Assembly (NCBI GenBank): GCA_038207565.1
Contig: JBBQZQ010000009.1
Span: 1 to 64,000, forward strand
Origin: JALZAI01 sp038207565
Lineage (GTDB): Bacteria > Actinomycetota > Actinomycetes > Mycobacteriales > Jatrophihabitantaceae
DNA: 64,000 nucleotides
Reading direction: 5' to 3'
Shown here: positions 12,699-20,618 of the stretch, one piece after another
Position numbering within the stretch: position 1 is the stretch's first letter
Layout: each line of letters starts with the position of its first letter
Notes under the pieces: model-generated
What the model was told of the DNA's origin: nothing
Seen by the model: the letters and a program-made list of their open reading frames with translations, nothing else
Databases searched by the model: none
Program-made: the position numbers and the translations under genes

Positions 12699-13384
12699 GC
12701 GGACGCGCGGCCCACCGCGTCCGACGCCGGGTCCGACGCCACGTCCGACGCCGGGTCCTCGGTCGCGGCGGGGAGCGCCGCCACCAGAATGGCGACCTCG
12801 GCCGCGATCGTGGCCGGGGCCGCGGGGCTGACCAGGTAGGACGCGAGCCAGCGCAGCACCAGCTCGGCGCCGCCACGCCGCTCGGCGACCAGCAGCGCAT
12901 CGACACCCTCGCGCGCGATCTGCCACCCGGTGGCGGTCGCGTCCATGCAGCCCAGTACTGCGACGGTGGCCGGGTCCTGCCGGGCGAGGGCGCGCAGGGC
13001 GGGGTGGATGGCGAGCGTGTTCGCGATATCGGCGAGGGCGTCGGCCAGCGGCCGTGCGGCAGCCCGCTCGACGAGGCGTGCGACCTCGTCGGCGAGCAGC
13101 GCTGACAGCACGGCATCGCGGGTACGGAAGTGGTTGTAGAGCGTGGCCTTGGCGACTCCGGCAGCGGCCGCGACCTGAGCCATGGTGATCTTGGTGCCGC
13201 TGACCTCGACAGCCCGGCGCGCACCGTCGAGCAGGGCCGAACGGGTGCGGTTCATGGCGTTGCCCGCCCGGGTCCGCGTGCCGCGCACCCGCACCGGCGC
13301 CGCGGAAGCCATCGTCGGGGGGAACGTCGGCGGAAGCGTCGTGGGGCGAAAGAGGGTGTCGAACAGCGGGTCGGAGGCGGTCAT
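12686..13384 (-). CDS. TetR family transcriptional regulator
   Basis: A TetR-type repressor with the helix-turn-helix ITMAQVAAAAGVAKATLYNHF. The ligand domain has no recognisable specificity. ATG 13384 gives 232 residues with an odd 43-residue Pro/Thr-rich lead before MNRTRSALLDGARR; starts at 13312 or 13255 would remove it. The C terminus ends in PASD/VASD tetrapeptides encoded by a 12-bp tandem repeat. Its 3' end overlaps the nei gene by 13 bp. About 75-90 bp upstream of the start, the imperfect palindrome gtgaccaatggtgtc (13459-13473) could be an autoregulatory operator. No obvious target gene adjoins it. Confidence 0.85.
   Translation of the reverse strand: MTASDPLFDTLFRPTTLPPTFPPTMASAAPVRVRGTRTRAGNAMNRTRSALLDGARRAVEVSGTKITMAQVAAAAGVAKATLYNHFRTRDAVLSALLADEVARLVERAAARPLADALADIANTLAIHPALRALARQDPATVAVLGCMDATATGWQIAREGVDALLVAERRGGAELVLRWLASYLVSPAAPATIAAEVAILVAALPAATEDPASDVASDPASDAVGRASAQAG
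12719..12754 (-). repeat. 12-bp in-frame tandem repeat in the TetR 3' end
   Basis: Three units of gtccgacgcc plus two bases (12719-12730, 12731-12742, 12743-12754) encode a PASD/VASD repeat about ten codons before the TetR stop. Because the unit is a multiple of three it only changes the length of the disordered tail. Confidence 0.75.
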
Positions 13385-13522
13385 GGCTCTGACGCTAGGG
13401 CGGTCGCTGCGCCGTCCGCGGCAGGCCGACCGGGACGCGCCGTTGGCCTGTGACTCAGGTGACCAATGGTGTCAGCGTTACCCACGTGACTGGCCGCTCG
13501 GGCGACGCGGGCTGAAAAGGGG

Positions 13523-13876
13523 TCAGGCCGCGGCAGTGCGGACCGACGTCAGCTGCGGCCCGGCATCGGTGCTCGGCGCGATCGCCATCCGCGCCGCGCC
13601 CGCCCCGGGAATGGTGGCCAGCCGGCCACCGGACTGCAGCTTCTCCTCGCGACGCAGCGTCGTGCTGACCTCGGCGAAGAGTTCGGAGAGCTCGACATCC
13701 AGCGCACCGGCGATCGCGGCGAGCAACTCCGACGAGGGCTCCTTCTGGCCACGCTCGACCTCGGAGAGGTAGCCCAGGCTCACCCGCGCACTTGAGGACA
13801 CCTCGCGCAACGTTCGACGCTGGCGCAGTCGCAGGGTGCGCAGGGTGTCACCCACTACCTGGCGAAGTACGGCCAT
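13523..13876 (-). CDS. clgR: ClgR-like XRE family regulator
   Basis: ClgR is the actinobacterial activator of Clp protease and other stress genes. The 117-residue product has the Cro/CI helix-turn-helix (TLREVSSSARVSLGYLSEVERGQKEPSSELLAAI) and the short acidic tail of the family. The neighbourhood, downstream of pgsA in the order rimO-pgsA-clgR, supports the name and matches Rv2745c-Rv2746c. The cinA gene often found between pgsA and clgR in Streptomyces is missing here, as in mycobacteria. ATG 13876 is the start. A ClgR-type box at 14001-14011 suggests autoregulation. The C-terminal region contains no double alanine at the extreme end but ends VRTAAA, which could serve as a ClpXP-type degradation tail (inference). 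Confidence 0.85.
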   Translation of the reverse strand: MAVLRQVVGDTLRTLRLRQRRTLREVSSSARVSLGYLSEVERGQKEPSSELLAAIAGALDVELSELFAEVSTTLRREEKLQSGGRLATIPGAGAARMAIAPSTDAGPQLTSVRTAAA

Positions 13877-14000
13877 GATGCGGACCCCCTCGGTGTCGTG
13901 TCGGCGGCCAGAGCTGGCGTGGTGCTGTCGGCGGTGTCACCGCCGCAAACTCTCACGGTACCGGTCCCAGCCGATCGGCGAGCGGTGCGCACGTTGCGTC

Positions 14001-14011
14001 CGCTCACAGCG
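14001..14011. promoter_or_regulatory. candidate ClgR box upstream of clgR
   Basis: cgctcacagcg has the CGC-N5-GCG core of the published ClgR operator, with flanking gaac on one side (the minus strand reads gttCGCTGTGAGCGgac). It lies 125 bp before the clgR start, on the promoter side. Flanking bases match only partly. Confidence 0.45.
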
Positions 14012-14042
14012 AACAACCCGTACTCGACAACATCGTGCCGCC

Positions 14043-14101
14043 GGCTCGGCATTCCGGGTCAGGCGCGGGCTAGGCGCGGGCTCGGCATTCCGGGTCAGGC
14101 G
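14043..14101 (-). repeat. 23-bp direct repeat at the pgsA 3' end
   Basis: A 23-bp sequence beginning ggctcggcattccgggtcag occurs at 14043-14065 and again at 14079-14101, with 13 bp between. In the pgsA direction the first copy contains the pgsA TGA stop (14095-14097); the second copy lies in the 3' flank. It looks like a duplication of the gene end. Confidence 0.85.
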
Positions 14102-14730
14102 GCGACACGTGTGCCGTGCGCCTCGCGGCGCAGGCGCACGGCGCGCCCGACATAGTCGAACCCGGTGAGTAGCGCGACGACGATCGCTGCGATCATGGCG
14201 ACCCAGGCGATATCGCGCAGCCAGCCCCACGGCGGCAGGACGAACAATCCGATCGCGACCGCCTGGAGCAGGGTCTTGACCTTGCCGCCACGGCTGGCGG
14301 CGATCACACCGTGGCGGATCACCCAGAACCGCAGGACGGTCACGCCGACCTCGCGGACCATGATCACGACGGTCACCCACCACGGCAGGTCGCCCACCAG
14401 CGACAGCCCGATGAGGGCGGCACCCACGAGCGTCTTGTCGGCAATGGGGTCGGCCAGCTTGCCGAACTCGGTGATCAGCCCCCGCTTACGGGCCAGCTCG
14501 CCGTCCAGGCGGTCGGTGATCGAGGCGACTGCGAAGATCGCCCATGCGGCCACCCGCCAGCCCGGCGCGTTACCGGAATGACGCAACAGCGCGGCGAGGA
14601 ACACTGGCACGAGCAGCAGGCGGAACATGGTGAGTGCGTTCGCCAGATTCCACGCCGACGCGGGGCTCGGGGGATCCGAGATCGGGTCGTCGGGCAGCGG
14701 CGCGGGTTCGAACCTCGTCTGCCTCACCAC
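14095..14730 (-). CDS. pgsA: CDP-diacylglycerol-glycerol-3-phosphate 3-phosphatidyltransferase
   Basis: PgsA makes phosphatidylglycerol phosphate from CDP-diacylglycerol and glycerol-3-phosphate in the cytoplasmic membrane. The 211-residue product has the complete CDP-alcohol phosphotransferase motif DRLDGELAR-x8-GKLADPIAD near residues 73-100 and several membrane helices. It corresponds to the PgsA3 type next to clgR in M. tuberculosis. The start is GTG 14730 (GTG 14727 is the next in-frame choice); either overlaps the rimO stop, so the two are translationally coupled. The stop lies in a direct repeat. Confidence 0.92.
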   Translation of the reverse strand: MVRQTRFEPAPLPDDPISDPPSPASAWNLANALTMFRLLLVPVFLAALLRHSGNAPGWRVAAWAIFAVASITDRLDGELARKRGLITEFGKLADPIADKTLVGAALIGLSLVGDLPWWVTVVIMVREVGVTVLRFWVIRHGVIAASRGGKVKTLLQAVAIGLFVLPPWGWLRDIAWVAMIAAIVVALLTGFDYVGRAVRLRREAHGTRVAA

Positions 14731-16118
14731 GGCGCGCCCACTGCCTCGGCCACCAGGTCGACGCCCTCCGCCCCGGTCACACGAGCGGGGACAAACCGGC
14801 CCACGGGTGCAGTCCTCCCGCCGGTCAGGCGTGTCGTCCCGTCCACGTCCGGACCCTGGTGCGCCGCGCGTCCGCTCATCTCCTCGACGTCGTCGACGAG
14901 CACCTCGACGGTGCTGCCGATCCGGTCGTCCGCGCGTTGGCTCATCAGCTCTTCGGCGAATGCGCTGATGTGCTCGACGCGGTCGGCGATCTCAGCTGCG
15001 GACAACTTGCCCGCGAAGGACTCGGCGTCGGTCCCGTCCTCGTCGGAGTAGCCGAACACCCCCACGACATCCAGGCGCGCCTGGCTCAGAAAGCGCACGA
15101 GTTCGGCGACGTCGTCCTCGGTCTCGCCCGGGAATCCGACGATGACATTGCTGCGCGCGCCCGCCTCGGGCGCGAACGATCGGGCTCGCTGCAGGATGTC
15201 GAGGAACGACTCGGTCGAGCCGAAGCGCTTCATCCGGCGCAGCACCGTCGGCGACGCGTGCTGGAAGGACAGGTCGAAGTACGGCGCGACACCCGGCGTG
15301 GTCGCGATTGTCTCGAGCAGGGCGGGCCGCAGCTCGGCCGGTTGCAGGTAGGACACCCGGATTCGCTCGATGCCGTCGACCGCGGCCAACTCGGGAAGAA
15401 GCTTCTCCAGCGCACGAAGGTCGCCCAGGTCCTTGCCGTAGGACGTCGAGTTCTCGCTCACCAGCACGATCTCGCGGGCCCCGGTCGAGGCCAGCCACTG
15501 CGCCTCGGCGAGCACATCGTGGCGTGGGCGCGACACGAACGCCCCCCGGAACGACGGGATCGCGCAGAACGTGCAACGCCGGTCGCAGCCGGAAGCGATC
15601 TTGAGGTACGCGACGGGCGAGGTGTCCAGCCGGGTGCGGGCCACGCCGGACGGCAGCCACGCGTGTCCGGGCACGGCGACGTCGGCAATTGCGGCGCGAC
15701 GGTGCACCGGCGACACGGGCAGCAGGGTGCGGCGATCGCGCGGGGTGTGCGGGGTGAGCGCCCGTCCCGCCGCGACGTCGTCCAGGCGAGCCGCGATGTC
15801 GGCATAGGAATCGAAGCCCAGCACCGCGTCGGCCTCGGGCAGCGATTGGGCGAGTTCCACGCCGTACCGCTCGGCGAGGCAGCCGACGGCGACCACCTTT
15901 TTGCCGGTGTCGGCTGCGGCGAGGACGGTGTCGATCGAGTCCTTCTTGGCCGAGTCGACGAATCCGCAGGTGTTCACCACGAGCACGTCGGCGTCGTCAT
16001 CGGATTCGGTGAGCGTCCATCCTCCGGCGCCCAGGCGGGCGGCGAGCTCCTCGGAATCGACCTCGTTGCGGGCGCACCCGAGCGTCACGACCGATACGCG
16101 ACGCGCGCCTTCATCCAC
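14724..16118 (-). CDS. rimO: ribosomal protein S12 methylthiotransferase RimO
   Basis: RimO is a radical-SAM enzyme that methylthiolates a conserved aspartate of ribosomal protein uS12. The 464-residue product has N-terminal cluster cysteines (TLGCARNEVDSE, NTCGF, VGCLAERYG), the radical-SAM triad CDRRCTFC near residue 177, and a C-terminal TRAM domain. SENSTSYGKDLGD and FDLSFQHAS are typical of RimO as opposed to MiaB. GTG 16118 starts just before RRVSVVTLGCARNE; the frame is open for 53 codons further, but those overlap the divergent acetyltransferase gene. It overlaps pgsA at its 3' end. Confidence 0.95.
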   Translation of the reverse strand: MDEGARRVSVVTLGCARNEVDSEELAARLGAGGWTLTESDDDADVLVVNTCGFVDSAKKDSIDTVLAAADTGKKVVAVGCLAERYGVELAQSLPEADAVLGFDSYADIAARLDDVAAGRALTPHTPRDRRTLLPVSPVHRRAAIADVAVPGHAWLPSGVARTRLDTSPVAYLKIASGCDRRCTFCAIPSFRGAFVSRPRHDVLAEAQWLASTGAREIVLVSENSTSYGKDLGDLRALEKLLPELAAVDGIERIRVSYLQPAELRPALLETIATTPGVAPYFDLSFQHASPTVLRRMKRFGSTESFLDILQRARSFAPEAGARSNVIVGFPGETEDDVAELVRFLSQARLDVVGVFGYSDEDGTDAESFAGKLSAAEIADRVEHISAFAEELMSQRADDRIGSTVEVLVDDVEEMSGRAAHQGPDVDGTTRLTGGRTAPVGRFVPARVTGAEGVDLVAEAVGAPW

Positions 16119-16227
16119 GTATCGCAGGCTACCCGTGGGCGGGGTACGGCCCGCTGTCCCGCCGTCGGTAGCCGCTGACCGGTCCGGCCCGCCGCGCCCC
16201 CGCCGAGCGTCTCGATACGGTTTCGGT

Positions 16228-16728
16228 GTGCCCCCGCTCGTCCGTCGCGCCCGCACCGCCGATGTCGCGCGCATCAAAGCCCTCGTCGATATCTACGCGG
16301 GCTCCGGGCGCAAGCTGCTCGCGAAAGACCTGGTCACGTTGTACGAGGACGTCCAGGACTTTCGCGTCGCCGAGGACGGCGGTCACATCGTCGCGTGCGG
16401 CGCGTTGCATGTGCTGTGGGCCGATCTCGGCGAGATCCGCACGCTGGCGGTACACCCCGACCGGCGCGGCGAGCGGCTCGGCGCGGCGGTGCTCGACGAG
16501 CTGATCGCGACCGCGCGCGAACTGGGGTTGTCGCGGTTGTTCGCACTGACCTTCCATCACGACTTCTTCGCCCGGCACGGGTTCCGCGAGATCGACGGCA
16601 CCCCGGTCGACCCGGACACCTACGACGCGCTCCGCCGCTCCTACGACCCGGGCATAGCGGAGTTCCTCGGCCTCGAGTACGTCAAGCCGAACACGCTGGG
16701 CAACGTACGCATGTTGCGCCGGCTCTGA
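16228..16728 (+). CDS. ArgA-like GNAT acetyltransferase (amino-acid N-acetyltransferase)
   Basis: The 166-residue product is a stand-alone GNAT domain like M. tuberculosis Rv2747, which acetylates glutamate or glutamine as the first step of arginine synthesis. Visible pieces are RRARTADVARIKALVDIYAG at the start, the CoA-binding segment LAVHPDRRGERLGAAVLDEL, and LFALTFHHDFFARHGFREID. Position between rimO-pgsA and ftsK matches Rv2747. GTG 16228 is the start. N-acetylglutamate synthase activity is inferred from similarity and context; the family also contains enzymes with other amino-acid substrates. Confidence 0.85.
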   Translation: MPPLVRRARTADVARIKALVDIYAGSGRKLLAKDLVTLYEDVQDFRVAEDGGHIVACGALHVLWADLGEIRTLAVHPDRRGERLGAAVLDELIATARELGLSRLFALTFHHDFFARHGFREIDGTPVDPDTYDALRRSYDPGIAEFLGLEYVKPNTLGNVRMLRRL

Positions 16729-16785
16729 CCCACCGTCCCGCGCGCCTCACCGGTCACGGCAGTCCCGCGCGTTAACGTCGCGCGC

Positions 16786-17007
16786 ATGGAGGTGAGGGCT
16801 GTGACCACAGCGGATCGCATCAAGCCCGGGCATCGGATCTGGGCGGCCCCGCCGAGTCCGCGCACGATCGACACTTCGCCCACGGTGGACACCCCGCGCA
16901 CCATCGCCACGACGAGCCGGGGCTACGTCGGGCGCCACCGCCGTCCGGGCACGCGGGGTTTCGCGTTGCTACGGATGTTCTATCTAGGCAGGCACCGCCG
17001 CCGCTGA
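16786..17007 (+). CDS. hypothetical basic small protein
   Basis: A 73-residue reading frame with ATG 16786 and about four in five codons ending in G or C, as in its neighbours. The product is rich in Arg, Pro and Thr, with a C terminus GFALLRMFYLGRHRRR, and matches nothing I recognise. A frame on the other strand overlaps it and is also open, so coding cannot be settled by eye. It is convergent with ftsK. Confidence 0.4.
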   Translation: MEVRAVTTADRIKPGHRIWAAPPSPRTIDTSPTVDTPRTIATTSRGYVGRHRRPGTRGFALLRMFYLGRHRRR

Positions 17008-17026
17008 TCACGGCAGCACCTACTGC

Positions 17027-19537
17027 TCACCCGGCCGCGGAGCCCCCGCCCGCGCGGGCGGCGTCTTGGTCGTGAACCCCGTCGGACTCCGCCTCGAGAA
17101 GATCGTCGGCCGTCCCGCCGTTGCGCAGTGCATAAAGCAGGCCCGCCATTTCGTCGGGAACCAGCAACACCTCGCGCGCCTTGGAGCCCTCCGAAGGCCC
17201 CACGATGCCGCGCGACTCCATTAGGTCCATCAGCCGCCCGGCCTTCGCGAAGCCGACCCGCAACTTGCGCTGCAGCATCGACGTCGAGCCGAACTGCGTG
17301 GAGACGACGAGCTCGACCGCGGACAGGAACAGATCCATGTCGTCGCCGATCTCCTCGTCGATCTCCTTGCGGGCCGCCTGCGGCGCGGTGACGTCCTCGC
17401 GGTAGGTCGGCTGCAGCTGCAGCTTGCAGTGGTCGACGATGCTGTTGATCTCCGCATCGGTGACGAACGCACCCTGCATGCGCGCGGCCTTGGAGGCCCC
17501 CATCGGCAGGAACAGCGCGTCACCCTTGCCGAGCAGCTTCTCCGCACCCGGCTGATCGAGGATGACTCGCGAGTCGGCCAGCGACGACGTCTTGAAACCC
17601 AGTCGCGAAGGCACATTCGCCTTGATCAGTCCGGTGACGACATCGACGGACGGCCGCTGCGTGGCGATGACGAGGTGGATTCCGGCGGCGCGGGCGAGCT
17701 GGGTGATGCGCACGATCGAGTCCTCCACGTCGCGTGGCGCAACCATCATCAGGTCAGCGAGCTCGTCGACGATCACCAGCAGGTAGGGGTAGGCGGTGTA
17801 GACCCGCTCCGAGCCGGGTGGGGCGACCAGTTCCCCGGTGCGCACCTTGCGGTTGAAGTCGTCGATGTGGCGCACGCCAGAGGTCTCCATGTCCTCGTAG
17901 CGCATGTCCATCTCGCGCACGACCCACTGCAACGCGTCGGCGGCCTTCTTCGCGTTCGTGATCACCGGCGTGACCAGATGCGGAATGCCCTGGTAGGCGG
18001 CGAACTCCACCCGTTTCGGATCGATCAGCACCATACGCACCTGGTCGGGAGTGGCCCGGGTGAGGATCGACAGGATGAGCGTGTTGATGCAGCTCGACTT
18101 GCCCGCACCGGTAGCGCCGGCCACCAGCAGATGGGGCATCTTGGCAAGGTTCGCGACGACGAAGCCGCCTTCGACGTCCTTGCCGAGAGCCACCAGCATG
18201 GGGTGCTGATCGCGCTGCGCGATCGGCGAGCGCAGCACGTCACCGATCATCACGACCTCCGGGTCGGCGTTCGGAATCTCGACGCCAACGGCACTTCGTC
18301 CGGGAATCGGCGACAGGATTCGGACCTCGGCGCTCTTGACCGCATAGGCGATGTTGCGGGTCAGGTTCGTGATCCGCTCGACCTTCACGCCGGGGCCTAG
18401 CTCGATCTGGTAGCGCGTCACGGTAGGGCCGCGGTCGAAACCGGTGACCGCGCAGTCCACGTCGAACTCGGCGAACACCTGGGTCAGCGCCGAGATGACC
18501 TCGTCGTTGGCCCGGGTGTGCTCCATGTGCGGCGTGCCCGGGGCCAAGCCCTTCAGCGACGGCAGCGTGTACAGGCCGGCGCCGTTGGAGAGCTCGAGCT
18601 GCATCGGCCGGTCGATCGGCGGCAGGTCGCTTTCGGCCTTCGGCACGCGCGGTGTGCGCGGCCTGGGCCTGGCGCCGTCTTCCCCGGCCCGGGACACCTC
18701 GGCGGAGGGCGGCTGGCCGGAGGTTTCGTCCTCGTCCGGGAGGGCTCGCTTGCGACCTCGCCTGGCCGGCGGTGGTGGTGGGTCGCCCGCGGCGTCCGCG
18801 CCGACATCCTCGACGGCGCCGCGCACACTGGCGGACGGGCGGCGCACGACGAGGCCGCGCACGTATCCGGCCAGCACGCTCATCGGCGTCGCCGTCGACA
18901 CGAGAATTCCGAACAGCCCGACGATCAGCAGCAGCGGAACGGCGAGAGCGGGCGTGAGTCCCTTGCCGAGCGGGCCGCCGACGAGAGCGCCGACGACGCC
19001 CCCGGCGTGCTGCCGATCGTGGACGGTGCCGCTGCCGCCGGCCCAGAGATCGAGCATTCCCAGCACGCTGACGGCGAGGGCGAACGTGCCGACAACGACG
19101 CGGCCGCGTTCCTGCGGTGCGGGCGCGTGCCGCAGCATGTGCACGGCGGCGAACACCAGCAGCGCGGGCAGGAACAACGCCGCGTTGCCGACCAGAGTCC
19201 GGCACCCGGCGGTGATCGCGTGGCCCACCGGCCCACCGGCGCCGAACCAGATCGCGACGACGCACACCAGCCCGACGCCGAGCACGCCGAGTGCCGCGGC
19301 GTCGCGGCGATGGGCGCTATCCAGGTCGCGGGCGGTGGCGGCGTTGCGCCCGATGGCCCGGGCGAGGCTGCCGATGACCGTTGCGAGGGCGCGCCAGCAG
19401 GCGGCCAGGGCCTTGCCCGCTCCGGTCAGCGGGGCGGCGAGCGGTGCCCACTTGCTCCGCGCGGGCTTACGCGCCGGCCTCTTGCCGGGCGAGCGTCGCG
19501 CGGTCGGGCGGGTACGCGTTCCGGGTCCTGCAGCCAC
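17027..19537 (-). CDS. ftsK: DNA translocase FtsK
   Basis: FtsK pumps chromosome termini through the closing septum and activates XerCD recombination at dif. The 836-residue product has a basic N terminus, four or so membrane helices (about residues 85-235), a short Pro-rich linker, and the motor. Walker A GATGAGKSS is near residue 475, with YLLVIVDELADLMM (Walker B) and IHLVIATQRPSVDVVTG. The C-terminal gamma winged helix that reads KOPS is present (STSMLQRKLRVGFAKAGRLMDLME). ATG 19537 is the start. It lies next to dapA without the RNase J gene usually found between them. Confidence 0.95.
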   Translation of the reverse strand: MAAGPGTRTRPTARRSPGKRPARKPARSKWAPLAAPLTGAGKALAACWRALATVIGSLARAIGRNAATARDLDSAHRRDAAALGVLGVGLVCVVAIWFGAGGPVGHAITAGCRTLVGNAALFLPALLVFAAVHMLRHAPAPQERGRVVVGTFALAVSVLGMLDLWAGGSGTVHDRQHAGGVVGALVGGPLGKGLTPALAVPLLLIVGLFGILVSTATPMSVLAGYVRGLVVRRPSASVRGAVEDVGADAAGDPPPPPARRGRKRALPDEDETSGQPPSAEVSRAGEDGARPRPRTPRVPKAESDLPPIDRPMQLELSNGAGLYTLPSLKGLAPGTPHMEHTRANDEVISALTQVFAEFDVDCAVTGFDRGPTVTRYQIELGPGVKVERITNLTRNIAYAVKSAEVRILSPIPGRSAVGVEIPNADPEVVMIGDVLRSPIAQRDQHPMLVALGKDVEGGFVVANLAKMPHLLVAGATGAGKSSCINTLILSILTRATPDQVRMVLIDPKRVEFAAYQGIPHLVTPVITNAKKAADALQWVVREMDMRYEDMETSGVRHIDDFNRKVRTGELVAPPGSERVYTAYPYLLVIVDELADLMMVAPRDVEDSIVRITQLARAAGIHLVIATQRPSVDVVTGLIKANVPSRLGFKTSSLADSRVILDQPGAEKLLGKGDALFLPMGASKAARMQGAFVTDAEINSIVDHCKLQLQPTYREDVTAPQAARKEIDEEIGDDMDLFLSAVELVVSTQFGSTSMLQRKLRVGFAKAGRLMDLMESRGIVGPSEGSKAREVLLVPDEMAGLLYALRNGGTADDLLEAESDGVHDQDAARAGGGSAAG

Positions 19538-19641
19538 CGGCCAACCCTAACGCTGAACTCGACAGTGATCGCGCAGGCGCGGCGTCCGTCAGTGATCGGG
19601 CAACGCCGTCACTTGTCCGGACGGCCCCGCGGGCCGATCCG

Positions 19642-20538
19642 TCACAGGCCGGCGGCGGCGAGGTCGGCGCGCAGGTGGCTGATCTCGTGCTCGGTCGCGT
19701 CCACGAGCGGCAGCCGGACGGGCCCGACGTGCAGACCGCGCAGCGCCAGTCCCGCCTTGACCAAGATCGTCCCCTGGGTGCGGAAGATTCCGGTGTAGAT
19801 CGGCAGCAGCTGCCGGTGCAGCCGTGCGGCCTCGGCGACATCGCCTCGCTCGTAGGCCTCGATCATTGCCCGGGTGGCGGCACCGCTGAAATGCGTGGAC
19901 GTCCCGACGACGCCGACACCGCCGATCGCGAGCAGTGGCAAGGTGTTCGCGTCGTCGCCGCTGTAGAACGCGAGGTCGGTCTCGGCCATCACCCTTGTCG
20001 ACGCAGCGAAATCGCCCTTGGCATCCTTCACCGCCACGATCTGCGGGTGCGCACCGAGCGCGATCATCGTGTCCGGGGTGATCGGGACGACGCTGCGACC
20101 GGGGATGTCGTAGAGCATCAACGGCAGTTCGGTGGCATCGGCCACCGCCCGGAAGTGCGCCAGGACTCCTGCCTGCGGCGGCTTCGAGTAGTAAGGCGTC
20201 ACCACCAGCACGCCGTGTGCGCCGGCCTTGGCCGCCTGCTCAGCCAGATGGATCGTGTGCACCGTGTCGAACGTGCCCACGCCGGCAAGCACCTGCACGC
20301 GGTCTCCGACCGCGTCGACGACGGCGCGCACCAGGTCGGCCTTCTCGCCGTCGGAGGTGGTGGGCGACTCGCCGGTCGTGCCGTTGATGACCAGTCCGTC
20401 GTTGCCCTGCTCGTCCACGAGCCGGACGGCCAGGCTGCGGGCGGTCTCGAGGTCGAGGGCGCCGCTGACGTCGAACGGGGTGACCATCGCGGTGAGCAGC
20501 CTGCCGAAGGGACGGCGGGTATCGGCAGAAGCGGTCAT
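19642..20538 (-). CDS. dapA: 4-hydroxy-tetrahydrodipicolinate synthase DapA
   Basis: DapA condenses pyruvate with aspartate semialdehyde, the first committed step of lysine and diaminopimelate synthesis. The 298-residue product has the pyruvate-binding GTTGE (53-57), the catalytic tyrosine in LYDIPGR (Tyr143) and the Schiff-base lysine in VAVKDAKGD (Lys171). I start at ATG 20538 (MTASADTRRPFGRLL); the frame is open upstream but unrelated. It is divergent from the aminotransferase gene with 80 bp between starts. Confidence 0.96.
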   Translation of the reverse strand: MTASADTRRPFGRLLTAMVTPFDVSGALDLETARSLAVRLVDEQGNDGLVINGTTGESPTTSDGEKADLVRAVVDAVGDRVQVLAGVGTFDTVHTIHLAEQAAKAGAHGVLVVTPYYSKPPQAGVLAHFRAVADATELPLMLYDIPGRSVVPITPDTMIALGAHPQIVAVKDAKGDFAASTRVMAETDLAFYSGDDANTLPLLAIGGVGVVGTSTHFSGAATRAMIEAYERGDVAEAARLHRQLLPIYTGIFRTQGTILVKAGLALRGLHVGPVRLPLVDATEHEISHLRADLAAAGL

Positions 20539-20618
20539 CCGTCGAAAATACCGCGCTGGACGGGTGTTGAGCCGCAGCCGCCCTGCCGATCCCTGTCGAT
20601 ATCTGGTCGAATCTGGCC

